Assembly (NCBI RefSeq): GCF_015319165.1
Contig: NZ_JADIVZ010000003.1
Coordinates: 375,434-439,433, forward strand
Direction: 5' to 3'
DNA from: Nocardioides acrostichi
GTDB lineage: Bacteria; Actinomycetota; Actinomycetes; Propionibacteriales; Nocardioidaceae
DNA: 64,000 nt
The notes beneath the pieces were generated by a model that made no database searches, was not told the DNA's origin, and saw only the letters and a list, made by a program, of their open reading frames with translations. Shown here piece by piece: positions 50,844 to 59,314 of this stretch (the first letter of the stretch is position 1; each line of letters starts with the position of its first letter). The position numbers were made by a program, and so were the translations under genes.

Positions 50844-51019
50844 CCTGAGGATATGTGGACCGGCATGCTCGACCCTCAGCCCAGCAGCCGGAGGCCCGCT
50901 CAGGGCCGCCAGAGGTATCGATGGTGGTCGTGGTGGCCACCGGGGAGCGTTCTGAGGGTTGTCCTGTGAGGGCCACCAGGTTCTCCAGCGAGTCCTCCGG
51001 GGCTCGCTGTTTCGTTTCG

Positions 51020-51349
51020 TCAGCCTTCCAGTGCCGCCACGACCGCCTTGGCGGTGGCCTGGGCCGAGCCCGGGTTCTGGCCGGTGACCAGACGGCCGTC
51101 GACCACGACGTTCGAGACGAAGGGCAACAGCGCCTTCTCGTAGCGCGCCCCACGCTCCTTGGCACGCTCCTCGGCGTTGTAGGGCACGAGTGCGGCGACC
51201 CCGGCCAACTGCTCCTCGCGCCACGCGAACCCGGTCATGCGGCGGCCGGCGATGAGATAGGAGCCGTCGGAGAGCCGGGTGTCGAGCAGGCCGCAGTAGC
51301 CGTGGCACACCGAGGACACGATGCCGTCGTGCTCGAAGATCTCGCGGGT
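51020..51349 (-). pseudogene. C-terminal fragment of a DJ-1/PfpI-type protein
   Basis: The minus strand encodes the back half of a class I glutamine-amidotransferase-like (DJ-1/PfpI) protein: HDGIVSSVCHGYCGLLDTRL with the nucleophile-elbow Cys, then SYLIAGRRMTGF and VTGQNPGSAQATAKAVVAAL. The N-terminal half is missing; similarity stops abruptly near 51349, where an unrelated plus-strand fragment begins. An ATG at 51319 exists but would leave out conserved sequence. Confidence 0.75.
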
Positions 51350-51351
51350 CC

Positions 51352-51473
51352 TGCCGTGCTACCGGCAGGACAACCTCTTCGGCTCCACCGCGTTCGCCAC
51401 GCGGTTCCCCGAGTTCGAGGTGACCACCTATCGGGAGGGCGTCGGGCGCATCCTGGAGGATGGGGCCTCGTGA
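51352..51473 (+). pseudogene. C-terminal fragment of an NAD-dependent epimerase/oxidoreductase
   Basis: An open plus-strand stretch without a start reads YRQDNLFGSTAFATRFPEFE then TTYREGVGRILEDG and stops at 51473. The pattern is the C-terminus of NAD-dependent epimerase-like proteins. Its TGA overlaps the GTG of the next gene, showing that it was once the upstream partner of the hydrolase. It begins where the opposite-strand DJ-1 fragment ends. Confidence 0.6.
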
Positions 51474-52225
51474 CTCCTGGCCTCGATCCGAGCGTCCCCC
51501 CGATGGTCTTGATCTCGCCGGCGATGGCCATCGGATCGGGCTACTACCGCCCGCTGGTCGAGGAGCTGCGGAGCCGCGGCTGGGAGGCCCGCGCCCTCGG
51601 TCGGCGTGGTTTCGAGCGAGGCCAGCCACGGGCCAGTCGCGGCAACGACTGGACCTACGCAGACGAGATAGCCGACACCGCGGACGCCGTGGCGGCCGCG
51701 CGTGCCGAGCGTGCCGAGCGCCCGGTGCTGCTCCTCGGGCACAGCCTGGGTGGTCAGGTCGCCGCGGGGCACCAGCTGTTGCATCCACCCGCCGACGGAC
51801 TGGTTGCCGTGGGGAGCCACATCCCGCACTACCGGCACCACGACTACGGCGGGGTACACCTCCTGGCCATGGCCGGCGTCATCGTGCCCGTCACGACGAC
51901 GATCTTCGGCCACCTGCCCCGGCCGGCCTTCGGGGCGCCGGGCGCTCGAGGCCTGATGCGGGAGTGGGCGCGGATGGTGCTCACGGGCCGCCCGCCGTAC
52001 CCGGTCGAGCGGCCGATCGCCCGGCCCGCCCTCGTCGTCAGCCTGGAGGGCGACACGCTCGCCCCCCGCAGGGGCGTCGATCACTTCGCCGAGCTCTTCG
52101 AGCCAGGCGTGGTGCGGCGCTGGCACCCCGACGAGCCGGCCGACCACATCGGGTGGGTCCGAGAGCCCGCCTTCTTGGTGGAGACGATGCAGCGCTGGTG
52201 GCACGACGCACTCCAGCGCACCTGA
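51470..52225 (+). CDS. Alpha/beta-hydrolase
   Basis: 251 residues. Nucleophile elbow GHSLGGQ (about 99-105), with a late Asp (VVSLEGDTLAPRRGVDHF, about 190) and His (PADHIGWVREP, about 224) completing a plausible triad. N-terminal ISPAMAIGSGYYRPLVEELR is typical of a lipase/esterase-like subgroup. The start overlaps the remnant stop (GTGA), so translation may now depend on its own GGAGGA at 51454. Confidence 0.82.
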   Translation: MTPGLDPSVPPMVLISPAMAIGSGYYRPLVEELRSRGWEARALGRRGFERGQPRASRGNDWTYADEIADTADAVAAARAERAERPVLLLGHSLGGQVAAGHQLLHPPADGLVAVGSHIPHYRHHDYGGVHLLAMAGVIVPVTTTIFGHLPRPAFGAPGARGLMREWARMVLTGRPPYPVERPIARPALVVSLEGDTLAPRRGVDHFAELFEPGVVRRWHPDEPADHIGWVREPAFLVETMQRWWHDALQRT

Positions 52226-52289
52226 CGGCCCCGGGCGGGGTGCACCGGGGCCGTGAGATCCGGGTAGCCGGGCGGGGGAGCGGCCGAGC

Positions 52290-52313
52290 GGGCGAGTGGG
52301 CGAGTGGGCGAGT
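52290..52313. repeat. 8-bp tandem repeat, three copies, next to a stop codon
   Basis: GGGCGAGT repeated three times, ending one base from the TGA (52315-52317) of the CobW-like gene on the minus strand. Confidence 0.85.
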
Positions 52314-52314
52314 G

Positions 52315-53415
52315 TCAGGCGACCTCCTCGATCGGTCCGAGCCAGGGCTCCAGTCCGTCCCAGGACTCGCGCCAGGTCCGGCCCCGCGTGGCGATCTCCT
52401 TGTCGGTGAGCAGGCAGCGGTCGAACGCGGCGGCGATCTCGGCACGGGTGTCGTCGAGGCCCACGACGGTGATCCGGGTCAGAGGCCGCTCGCGGCCCCA
52501 GGCGCGCGTGGAGCCGACGCTGGCCTGTCCGCCGGCGCCGTCCAACGCGCACACGGTGTCGGGTCGGGTGGGCACCCAGAAGCAGCCTCGGGTGCGGCGC
52601 GGCCCACCGCCCAGGATCTCGATCTCCTCGTGCAGCCGGAGCGGATGCACGGGCCGGTCGGAGACCAGGTCCAGGCGCCAGACCTCGGTGCCCGGCGGCT
52701 CGGGCAGCATGCCGCGGCGCACCTCGGCCACCCAGGCCTCGGCATCTTGGTGCCGATGCACGCCGGCCATCAGTCCGGCGGCGTCGACGAGCGAGGGGTC
52801 GCTCACCGAGGAGACCGCAGGGCGTGCCAGGGTCGCGAGCAGTTCGCGCTCCACCTGGGCCGGTTCGGTGGTGAGGCAGACCAGGTCCGCGTACTCCACC
52901 ATCGCGCCGGCGACCTCTGCGACGCCGCGGCGATCGTCTCGGGAGGTCGCCAGCCCCCGCTCGACGAGCAGGTGGTCGCCGAGCAGGTCGTCGAGGACCG
53001 TGGTGCCGTCGAGGGCCGCGACGACAGCCGCGATGGCCACGTGGGGCGCCTGGCGCGCCGAGCGGCCGAGCACGCGACACACCTGCGTGGCCTCGGCCGC
53101 CACCGGGAGGCAGGCCACGATGCCGTCCCACCGGCCCGAGGCGGCGAGCCGCTCCAAGGTGGGCACGATGTCCTCCCGGATGGCGCACGAGACGCACGCG
53201 TGGGCCAGCTCGATCTCCCGCCGCTCGATCACGCCGGTCAGATCGCCGACCACTCGGGTGAGCACCTGGCGATCCGGGTCGATCACGTGCTGGACGGCCA
53301 CGCAGCCGGGGCTGCCCAGCTGCACCGACATGCTCGTAGAGAGCATCGCGGCGGCGTCGATGCCGCTGATCACGACCACGGGGGTGCGCGGGGCGCGTCG
53401 CGGCTGCGCGATCAT
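52315..53415 (-). CDS. mrf: CobW-like (COG0523) protein without P-loop, Mrf-type candidate
   Basis: 366 residues with CobW/COG0523 architecture, including a C-terminal CobW_C region (GCFWVPTRPDTV, about 270). The Walker A is absent (VVVISGIDAAAMLSTSM instead of GxxGxGKT) and no NKxD motif is seen, so GTPase activity is unlikely. A CVSC motif near residue 74 recalls the CxCC metal site of the family. It is coupled (ATGA) to a zinc-free L31 gene and divergent from zinc-free L28/L33/S14 across a Zur box. The Zur-controlled Mrf of mycobacteria, which recruits a hibernation factor to ribosomes, occupies the same kind of locus. Confidence 0.7.
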   Translation of the reverse strand: MIAQPRRAPRTPVVVISGIDAAAMLSTSMSVQLGSPGCVAVQHVIDPDRQVLTRVVGDLTGVIERREIELAHACVSCAIREDIVPTLERLAASGRWDGIVACLPVAAEATQVCRVLGRSARQAPHVAIAAVVAALDGTTVLDDLLGDHLLVERGLATSRDDRRGVAEVAGAMVEYADLVCLTTEPAQVERELLATLARPAVSSVSDPSLVDAAGLMAGVHRHQDAEAWVAEVRRGMLPEPPGTEVWRLDLVSDRPVHPLRLHEEIEILGGGPRRTRGCFWVPTRPDTVCALDGAGGQASVGSTRAWGRERPLTRITVVGLDDTRAEIAAAFDRCLLTDKEIATRGRTWRESWDGLEPWLGPIEEVA

Positions 53416-53690
53416 CGCTCGCCCTCCTGGGGGAGCGCGGCGTAGCGCCGGTGGAAGCGCTGCACCCTGCCCTCGGTGTCCACGACGCGACCCTGGCCGG
53501 TCCAGAAGGGGTGGCTGGCGCTCGTGACGTCGACGTCGACGACCGGGTAGCTGCGCCCGTCCTCCCAGGCGACGCGTGGGTGGTCCGGGGGCAGTCGCCC
53601 GGCGAGGGTGGAGCGCGTGAGGAAAGAGGCCGCGCCGCTGCGGTCGCGGAACACGACGTGGTCGTAGGCGGGGTGGAAGTCAGGTCGCAC
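53412..53690 (-). CDS. rpmE2: 50S ribosomal protein L31 type B (zinc-independent)
   Basis: 92 residues. Type B signature [11 protein letters not shown] and the C-terminal [18 protein letters not shown]; the zinc-ribbon CxxC pairs of type A are absent. GTG start at 53690. Replaces the zinc-bearing L31 under zinc shortage. The stop overlaps the start of the CobW-like gene. Confidence 0.93.
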   Translation of the reverse strand: MRPDFHPAYDHVVFRDRSGAASFLTRSTLAGRLPPDHPRVAWEDGRSYPVVDVDVTSASHPFWTGQGRVVDTEGRVQRFHRRYAALPQEGER

Positions 53691-53711
53691 GAGGTCTCCC
53701 GGTAGGCTTAT

Positions 53712-53731
53712 TGAGAACGATTATCATTCTA
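53712..53731. promoter_or_regulatory. Zur box
   Basis: TGAGAACGATTATCATTCTA closely follows the actinobacterial Zur palindrome (TGA-N-AAT-N-ATT-N-TCA type), centred in the 55-nt gap between the divergent rpmE2 and rpmB2 genes. One site could repress both units. Confidence 0.85.
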
Positions 53732-53745
53732 CACGGGAGAATCGG

Positions 53746-53982
53746 ATGTCAGGTATCTGCCAGGTCACGGGGGCCGCGCCCACCTTCGGCCACGCCGTCT
53801 CGCACTCGCACCGGCGCACCAAGCGCCGCTGGAACGTCAATCTGCAGACCAAGCGCTACTGGGTGCCCTCGCTCTCGCGACACGTGACCCTGCGGGTGAG
53901 CGCCCGCGGCATCAAGTCCATCGACCGGCGCGGCATCGACGCGGTCGTCGCACAGCTGCTGGCTCGAGGGGAGCGGATCTGA
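53746..53982 (+). CDS. rpmB2: 50S ribosomal protein L28 (zinc-independent paralogue)
   Basis: 78 residues, starting [20 protein letters not shown]; only one of the N-terminal CxxC cysteines remains and the second pair is absent, so zinc is not bound. GGGAGA upstream of the ATG. First gene of the plus-strand unit under the Zur box; its stop overlaps the L33 start (TGATG). Confidence 0.93.
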   Translation: MSGICQVTGAAPTFGHAVSHSHRRTKRRWNVNLQTKRYWVPSLSRHVTLRVSARGIKSIDRRGIDAVVAQLLARGERI

Positions 53983-54152
53983 TGGCCAAGCGGGGCTCCG
54001 AGACGCGGCCGATCGTGAAGCTGCGATCGAGCGCGGGCACCGGCTACACCTATGTCACGCGCAAGAACCGCCGTAACGACCCCGATCGGCTGGTGCTGCG
54101 CAAGTACGACCCGAGGGTGCGCCGGCACGTCGAGTTCAAGGAAGAGCGCTGA
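53982..54152 (+). CDS. rpmG2: 50S ribosomal protein L33 (zinc-independent paralogue)
   Basis: 56 residues: [20 protein letters not shown] then a [16 protein letters not shown] end. No cysteines at all, the zinc-free C-minus form. Shares one base with the preceding stop and is 3 nt from the S14 gene. Confidence 0.94.
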   Translation: MAKRGSETRPIVKLRSSAGTGYTYVTRKNRRNDPDRLVLRKYDPRVRRHVEFKEER

Positions 54153-54155
54153 GCC

Positions 54156-54461
54156 ATGGCGAAGACCTCCAAGATCGTCGCCAACGAGCGACGCAAGATC
54201 CTGGTCGAGCGCTACCGCGAGCGGCGAGACGCATTGCGTGCCGCGTCGCGCGATCCACGGCTCGAACTCCACCAGCGTCAGGCGGCCGGGCGCGAACTGG
54301 CCCGGCTGCCGCGTGACTCCAGTCCCTCCCGGGTTCGCAACCGCGACCAGATCGACGGGCGCCCACGCGGCTACGTGGGCAGGTTCGGTCTCTCTCGCAT
54401 CAATCTGCGCGGTGCCGCGCATCGCGGTGAGCTCCCGGGCGTCACGAAGTCGAGCTGGTAG
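54156..54461 (+). CDS. rpsN2: 30S ribosomal protein S14 (zinc-independent paralogue)
   Basis: 101 residues, the long zinc-free form: [20 protein letters not shown], then [20 protein letters not shown] near residue 62. No CxxC zinc motif. Completes the L28-L33-S14 set; an S18 paralogue, often part of such clusters, is absent here. Confidence 0.94.
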   Translation: MAKTSKIVANERRKILVERYRERRDALRAASRDPRLELHQRQAAGRELARLPRDSSPSRVRNRDQIDGRPRGYVGRFGLSRINLRGAAHRGELPGVTKSSW

Positions 54462-54519
54462 GTGTCGGTCAGGTCTCCCGACGGCGGGCCGTCGTGCCCC
54501 GGTCGCCGGGGCCCGTTGC

Positions 54520-54843
54520 TCAGGAGACTGCCATCTCGCCCAGCTCGGACCATGCGGTGCCCGGCACCTCGCAGTTGACGATGCGCGGCGTCGCCGCGAG
54601 GTAGCCGGGCAACTCGGCGGTCGCTCTCTTGAAGTGCTCGCTGTTGACGTGCGCGGCGCCGGCTTCGGCGTCGCGGAATGCCTCGACCAGCACGTACTCG
54701 GATTCGTCGCTCACCGAGCGCGACCAGAAGAACCAGAGGCAGCCCTCCTCGGCATTGCACGCCTCGGTGAACGCGGCACTGATCTCGGGCCAGGCGTCGG
54801 CGTGCTCGGGCTTCACCTGGAATCGGGCGGTGATGAAGATCAA
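54520..54843 (-). CDS. Antibiotic biosynthesis monooxygenase (ABM) domain protein
   Basis: 107 residues, a single ABM ferredoxin-like domain (ITARFQVKPEHADAWPEISA, FFWSRSVSDESEYVLVEAFR, HVNSEHFKRATAELPGYL). The start is a TTG at 54843 with GGAGG six bases upstream, a case where the Shine-Dalgarno decides the start. Substrate unknown; relatives oxidise quinols or degrade autoinducers or haem. Confidence 0.82.
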   Translation of the reverse strand: MIFITARFQVKPEHADAWPEISAAFTEACNAEEGCLWFFWSRSVSDESEYVLVEAFRDAEAGAAHVNSEHFKRATAELPGYLAATPRIVNCEVPGTAWSELGEMAVS

Positions 54844-54910
54844 CGGGGGCCTCCGGGTGTGAGGGGCTGGTCGGTCCTCCCACCGTAGGACGCCGGTGGA
54901 GTCGGGCCCC

Positions 54911-55366
54911 TCACCCGCCGCGCCCGACTCGCAGCATCGCCACCTCGGCCACGAGATCGTCGCGGTGGGCCAGCCGGGCCAGGAGCCGCACGAAGGTGAA
55001 GCGGTCCTCGATCGGCCACGTCATGAGCTCGTCGCGCAGGAGACCGTCTCGCTCGGTTCGCGCGAGATCCAGTTCGTCCTCGGCGTGCTCGGTCAGGCGC
55101 ACGAGCGTGCCGTCGAGCTCGACCAGGCCCCGGGCGACCAGGTCGCCCGTGATGCGCTCCACGTCACTGCGGGAGGCCGAGAGTCGCCCGGCGAGGTGTA
55201 CGGCGGCCAGCGGCCCGTCGCGGCGCAGCGTGAGCAGCAGCTCCATGGCCTCGCGTGTGAGGCCCGGTGAGAGCCGCTGCGCGCAGTGGGCGAGGTAGAC
55301 GTCGGACTGGAGCCACAGTTCGCCCCAAGCGTCCTGGAGGGCGGCGACGAGCGGGTCGTCGGTCAT
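54911..55366 (-). CDS. MarR-like winged-helix regulator
   Basis: 151 residues. Helical N-terminus, then a winged helix at about 50-100 (LLLTLRRDGPLAAVHLAGRL, SRSDVERITGDLVARGLVEL). The C-terminus is helical and could dimerise. Target unknown. Separated from the ABM gene by 67 nt on the same strand. Confidence 0.7.
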   Translation of the reverse strand: MTDDPLVAALQDAWGELWLQSDVYLAHCAQRLSPGLTREAMELLLTLRRDGPLAAVHLAGRLSASRSDVERITGDLVARGLVELDGTLVRLTEHAEDELDLARTERDGLLRDELMTWPIEDRFTFVRLLARLAHRDDLVAEVAMLRVGRGG

Positions 55367-55549
55367 CGAGGGGCTCCCGAGGTCGGCGGTGGTGGGCTCC
55401 CGAGGCCATCCACCGTACGCGCCGACGCCCAGGACGACTCGTCAGAGAACCCCTGGCATGGCCCCTCCGGGCCCCGGCCCGGCCGGGCGAAGGGAACCAC
55501 CCGAGTTGACGGCCGCGGGCGCGCGTGTCGCGGTGGATCGCGCCGCCGC

Positions 55550-56245
55550 TCAGCCGGTGGCGCCGATACGGCCGTCGAGCACCTCGCGCACGTCACCGTG
55601 GGCGCCGACCCAGCCCACGCCGTTCTCGAGGCGCCGGATGACGCGCGCCGGGACGCCGGCCACGACGCTGTGGTCGGGGATCTCGCCACGCACGACCGAA
55701 CCGGCCGCCACGGCGACGTTGCACCCGATGGTGGTGCCCGGCAGCACGATGGCGCCGTGCCCGATCCAGGTGCCCGACCCGATGCGCACCGGCGCGTGGG
55801 CGCCGAACTGTTCGCCGATCGGCATGTGCGGGTCGCGGTAGCCGTGGCTGGCGTCGCACACGAAGACGTCCTGCCCGAACCAGACGCCGTCGCCGATCTC
55901 GATCAGCTCGTGCGCGGCGAAGCTGCACCGGGCACCGATCACGCAGCGGTCCCCGATGACCAGGGTGCGCTCGAGGTCGCGCTCGTCGAGGGGGCCGTAG
56001 CCGGCCGAGAGCGTGACGTGCCGGCCGATGAGGGTGTCGGAGCCGAGGTGGATGGCGCCGGTGTTCATCAGCGTCGCGGGTGGGAACCCGATGCTGGTGC
56101 CCTGGCCGAAGGATCCGAACCGGGCCGCCGCGCGGGTGCCGGGTGCGATCTCGCCCACCCGGTCGACGACGGCCAGGCCGGCGTGCAGGGCGGCGTTGAG
56201 GGCGCGACCGACCGGCCGCGGGACGTACGACGGGAGACTCGCCAC
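55550..56245 (-). CDS. Acyltransferase of the left-handed beta-helix (hexapeptide) family
   Basis: 231 residues with hexapeptide repeats from about 75 to 200; catalytic-type His in DASHGYRDPHMPIGEQ (about 130), then GSGTWIGHGAIVLPGTTIG and AAGSVVRGEIPDHSVVAGVP, as in maltose/galactoside O-acetyltransferases. A TACCCT box 6 nt before GTG 56245 suggests a leaderless message. The acceptor may be a surface polysaccharide; no glycan cluster adjoins it. Confidence 0.85.
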   Translation of the reverse strand: MASLPSYVPRPVGRALNAALHAGLAVVDRVGEIAPGTRAAARFGSFGQGTSIGFPPATLMNTGAIHLGSDTLIGRHVTLSAGYGPLDERDLERTLVIGDRCVIGARCSFAAHELIEIGDGVWFGQDVFVCDASHGYRDPHMPIGEQFGAHAPVRIGSGTWIGHGAIVLPGTTIGCNVAVAAGSVVRGEIPDHSVVAGVPARVIRRLENGVGWVGAHGDVREVLDGRIGATG

Positions 56246-56280
56246 CCGGTGAGGGTAGAACACGTTCTCGTCGTGTGCTC

Positions 56281-56300
56281 CGTTCACCGATCCGTCGCCC
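56281..56300. promoter_or_regulatory. Weak candidate PHO box
   Basis: GTTCACC (56282) followed after 5 nt by GTCGCCC resembles the paired GTTCACC repeats bound by PhoP in actinobacteria, 110 nt upstream of phoX. The second half-site is poor. Confidence 0.25.
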
Positions 56301-56405
56301 TCTCGACACGGCACGTGTGCCCGGCTGTTCGCTGAGTCTTCTTGGCTTCTCTTCAGTCTCGCTCGTCGCCCACTCGGGCGCGACGTCGAACCGGAGGAGA
56401 TCCCC

Positions 56406-58517
56406 ATGACCCAGACCCCCGCCCCCGGCGGACGCCGCCTGCTCTCGCTCGCCCCCACCCGGCACGGCTCGCGGAGCCTCATGACCTGCCGGTACCGGTG
56501 CGGCAACGCCTGCGACCACGCCGAGCCCAACCGCTCCGATGCCGGGCACGTGGGGGAGGAGATCCGCAAGGTCGTCGAGCGCCGGGCGTTGCTCAAGGGA
56601 GCGGCGTGGGGCTCGGGGGCGCTGGTGCTGGGCCTGGGTGCGAGCGCACCGGCTGCCGCCTCGCCGGGCGCGCCCCGGGCGAGCGAGGCCGCAGCCAAGC
56701 CGAGGGGCAAGCGTCCGAAGTACGAGCTGGCCAAGGTCGACTTCCGCCCCGTCGCCCCGAACCGGCGGGACGCCGTGACGACGGCACGCGGGTTCGAGCA
56801 CGACGTCGTCATGCGCTGGGGCGACCCCGTGCTGGCCGGAGCGCCCGAGTTCGACGTCCGGAACCAGAGCGTGGCGGCCGCGAAGACGCAGTTCGGCTAC
56901 AACTGCGACTACGTCGGCGTCCTGCCGCTCGTCGAGCACCGCAACGACCGGCGTGACCGGTCACTGCTCGTGGTCAACCACGAGTACACCGACCCCGAGC
57001 TGATGTTCCCGACCGGCCTCTACGACGAGACGACCGCGACCGCGATCTCGATGGCCAACTACGGCATGTCCGTCGTGGAGATCAAGCGGGGCGTGCAGCC
57101 GGGCAACTGGCGCCGGGTGGGCAACCTGACCCGGGCCACCCACAACCGCCGGGTGCACATCGACACCCCGTTCCGCCTCGCCGGGCCGGCTGCGGGCAGC
57201 GAGCTGCTGCGCACCACCGCCGACCCCGACGGCGTCACCGTGCTCGGCACGATGAACAACTGTGCCGGTGGCACCACGCCTTGGGGCACGGTGCTGTCGG
57301 GGGAGGAGAACTTCAACTCCTACTTCGATCTGCCCGAGGGTGAGTCGCTCGACGAGCGCTACACCGAGGCCTACGCCCGCTACGGCATCACCGGCGCGGG
57401 CAGTGGCTGGAGCGCGGTGCAGGAGCGATTCGACCTCTCCGTCGAGCCGCGGGAGCCGCACCGCTTCGGCTGGGTCGTCGAGCTCGACCCCTACGCCCCC
57501 GACGAGGCGCCGGTGAAGCACACGATGCTGGGCCGGTTCAAGCACGAGGGGGCGAACGTGGCGCTGTCGAAGGACGGTCACGCGGTGACCTACATGGGCG
57601 ACGACGAGCGCGGCGACTACCTCTACAAGTTCGTCTCGGCGAAGAGGATGCGCCCGGGCACCGGCCAGCGGGCGCGGGCCTTCAACAAGCGCCTGCTCAC
57701 CCAAGGCACCCTCTACGTGGCGCGCCTGACCGGAGACGGCGCCGAGGACGGCGTCTACGACGGCACCGGCGAGTGGTTGCCGCTGTGCACCGACACCGAG
57801 TCGTTCGTCGAGGGCATGAGCGTCGAGGAGGTTCTCGTGTTCACCCGGCTGGCGGCCGACAAGGTCAGCCCCACCCGCATGGACCGCCCCGAGGACGTCG
57901 AGCCCAACCCGGTCAACGGCAAGGTCTACGCCGCGCTCACCAACAACTCACGCCGCGGCTCGAGCTTCCCGGTCGACGAGGCCAATCCGCTGGACTCGTC
58001 GATGGTGCGTGCCTCGATCGGTGCGCCGCTCACCTCGGCGTCCGGCAACCGCAACGGCTACGTGCTCGAGCTCTCGCCCCAGGGTCGCGACCATGCGTCG
58101 ACGACCTTCGGGTGGGATCTCATGCTCGTGTGTGGCGATCCCGAGGCGCCGGAGACCTACTTCGCCGGCTTCGACAAGTCCCAGGTGAGCCCGATCAGTT
58201 GCCCCGACAACGTCTCCTTCGACGACCTCGGCAACCTCTGGATCGCCACCGACGGCAACGCGCTGGGCTCCAACGACGGCATCTTCCGGGTGCCAGTCGC
58301 CGGCCCGGAGCGCGGCCTGGTCAAGCAGTTCGTGACGATGCCGGTCGGTGCCGAGGCCTGCGGCCCGCTCATCGCCGACTCCTCGCGCTCGCTCTTCTTC
58401 GCCGTCCAGCACCCCGGCGAGGTCGACGGAGCCACCTTCGAGGACCAAGTCTCGACCTGGCCCCACACCGACGACTTCCCCCGGCCCTCGGTGTGTGTGG
58501 CCTACCGCAACCGCTGA
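56406..58517 (+). CDS. phoX: PhoX-family (DUF839) phosphatase, Tat-exported
   Basis: 703 residues. Begins with a cytoplasmic-looking CRYRCGNACDH segment characteristic of actinobacterial PhoX, then ERRALLKGAAWGSGALVLGL with the twin-arginine pattern. The body is a beta-propeller with NNCAGGTTPWGTVLSGEENF (about 285), GWVVELDPYAPDEAPVKHTM and CPDNVSFDDLGNLWIATDGN (about 600). PhoX enzymes are calcium/iron phosphatases induced by phosphate shortage. GGAGGAGAT precedes the ATG. Confidence 0.9.
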   Translation: MTQTPAPGGRRLLSLAPTRHGSRSLMTCRYRCGNACDHAEPNRSDAGHVGEEIRKVVERRALLKGAAWGSGALVLGLGASAPAAASPGAPRASEAAAKPRGKRPKYELAKVDFRPVAPNRRDAVTTARGFEHDVVMRWGDPVLAGAPEFDVRNQSVAAAKTQFGYNCDYVGVLPLVEHRNDRRDRSLLVVNHEYTDPELMFPTGLYDETTATAISMANYGMSVVEIKRGVQPGNWRRVGNLTRATHNRRVHIDTPFRLAGPAAGSELLRTTADPDGVTVLGTMNNCAGGTTPWGTVLSGEENFNSYFDLPEGESLDERYTEAYARYGITGAGSGWSAVQERFDLSVEPREPHRFGWVVELDPYAPDEAPVKHTMLGRFKHEGANVALSKDGHAVTYMGDDERGDYLYKFVSAKRMRPGTGQRARAFNKRLLTQGTLYVARLTGDGAEDGVYDGTGEWLPLCTDTESFVEGMSVEEVLVFTRLAADKVSPTRMDRPEDVEPNPVNGKVYAALTNNSRRGSSFPVDEANPLDSSMVRASIGAPLTSASGNRNGYVLELSPQGRDHASTTFGWDLMLVCGDPEAPETYFAGFDKSQVSPISCPDNVSFDDLGNLWIATDGNALGSNDGIFRVPVAGPERGLVKQFVTMPVGAEACGPLIADSSRSLFFAVQHPGEVDGATFEDQVSTWPHTDDFPRPSVCVAYRNR

Positions 58518-58531
58518 GTCGTGCGCCGACG

Positions 58532-59290
58532 TCAGGCGATCGTCATACCGCCGTCGACGGGCAGCGTCTGGCCGGTGATGTAGCCGGCGGCCGGTGAGGC
58601 GAGGAACACCGCGGTGGCGGCGAGCTCTCGGGGGTCGCCCTTGCGCCCGGCGGGGATGCGCTGCTGTTGGCCCTCGAGGTAGCCCGGTGGGTACTGGTCG
58701 GTCATCTCGGAGGTGAAGAAGCCCGGCGCGATCGCGTTGACCCGGATGCCCTTGCGTCCCATCCACTGTTGCGCGAGGTCGCGGGTGAGTCCGATGAGTC
58801 CTGCCTTCGATGCGGCGTAGGCGGCCTGGGGGAGCCCGGCGGTGGTGAGGCCGAGCACGGAGGAGATGTTGATGATCGACGATCCCTCGCCCATCACCCG
58901 GCCGCATGCCTGCGCCATCCAGTAGCAGCCGTTGAGGTTGACGTCGATGACACCGCGGAACTGCTCGGGCGTCTCCCTCGTGGCCGGGACGGCGGTGCCG
59001 ATGCCGGCGTTGTTGATCAGCACGTCGACGTGGCCGAACTCCTCCATGGCCAGGGCCACGACGTTCTCGCACGAGGCGGGGTCGGCGACATCGGTCTCGA
59101 CGGCCAGGGCACGTCGTCCGGCTGCCTCCACGAGCGCAGCGGTGTCCTTCAGGCGGTCGACGCGGCGGGCGCCGAGCACGACGTCGGCGCCCGCCTCGGC
59201 ACAACCCCGCGCGAACGCGACGCCCAGCCCGCTCGAGGCGCCGGTGACGATGGCGACCTTGCCGTCCAAGGAGAACATGTCCAGAGTCAT
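58532..59290 (-). CDS. Short-chain dehydrogenase/reductase
   Basis: 252 residues. Cofactor motif TGASSGLGVAFARG (about 16), ARRVDR after strand 2 (NADP-like), NNAGIG (about 91), catalytic Ser/Tyr/Lys in NISSVLG and AYAASKAGL (about 137-160), and the C-terminal ITGQTLPVDGGMT. Substrate unknown. A TAGGGT -10 box ends 7 nt before ATG 59290; the same palindrome drives the divergent hydrolase. Confidence 0.92.
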   Translation of the reverse strand: MTLDMFSLDGKVAIVTGASSGLGVAFARGCAEAGADVVLGARRVDRLKDTAALVEAAGRRALAVETDVADPASCENVVALAMEEFGHVDVLINNAGIGTAVPATRETPEQFRGVIDVNLNGCYWMAQACGRVMGEGSSIINISSVLGLTTAGLPQAAYAASKAGLIGLTRDLAQQWMGRKGIRVNAIAPGFFTSEMTDQYPPGYLEGQQQRIPAGRKGDPRELAATAVFLASPAAGYITGQTLPVDGGMTIA

Positions 59291-59297
59291 GCCGCTC

Positions 59298-59307
59298 ACC
59301 CTAGGGT
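59298..59307. promoter_or_regulatory. Palindromic shared -10 element (bidirectional leaderless promoter)
   Basis: ACCCTAGGGT is a perfect palindrome. Read on either strand it contains a TAGGGT -10 hexamer (59302-59307 plus, 59303-59298 minus). Exactly 7 nt separate it from the GTG at 59315 and from the ATG at 59290. The two start codons are only 24 nt apart, so both transcripts must be leaderless. Confidence 0.7.
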
Positions 59308-59314
59308 CAGCGGG

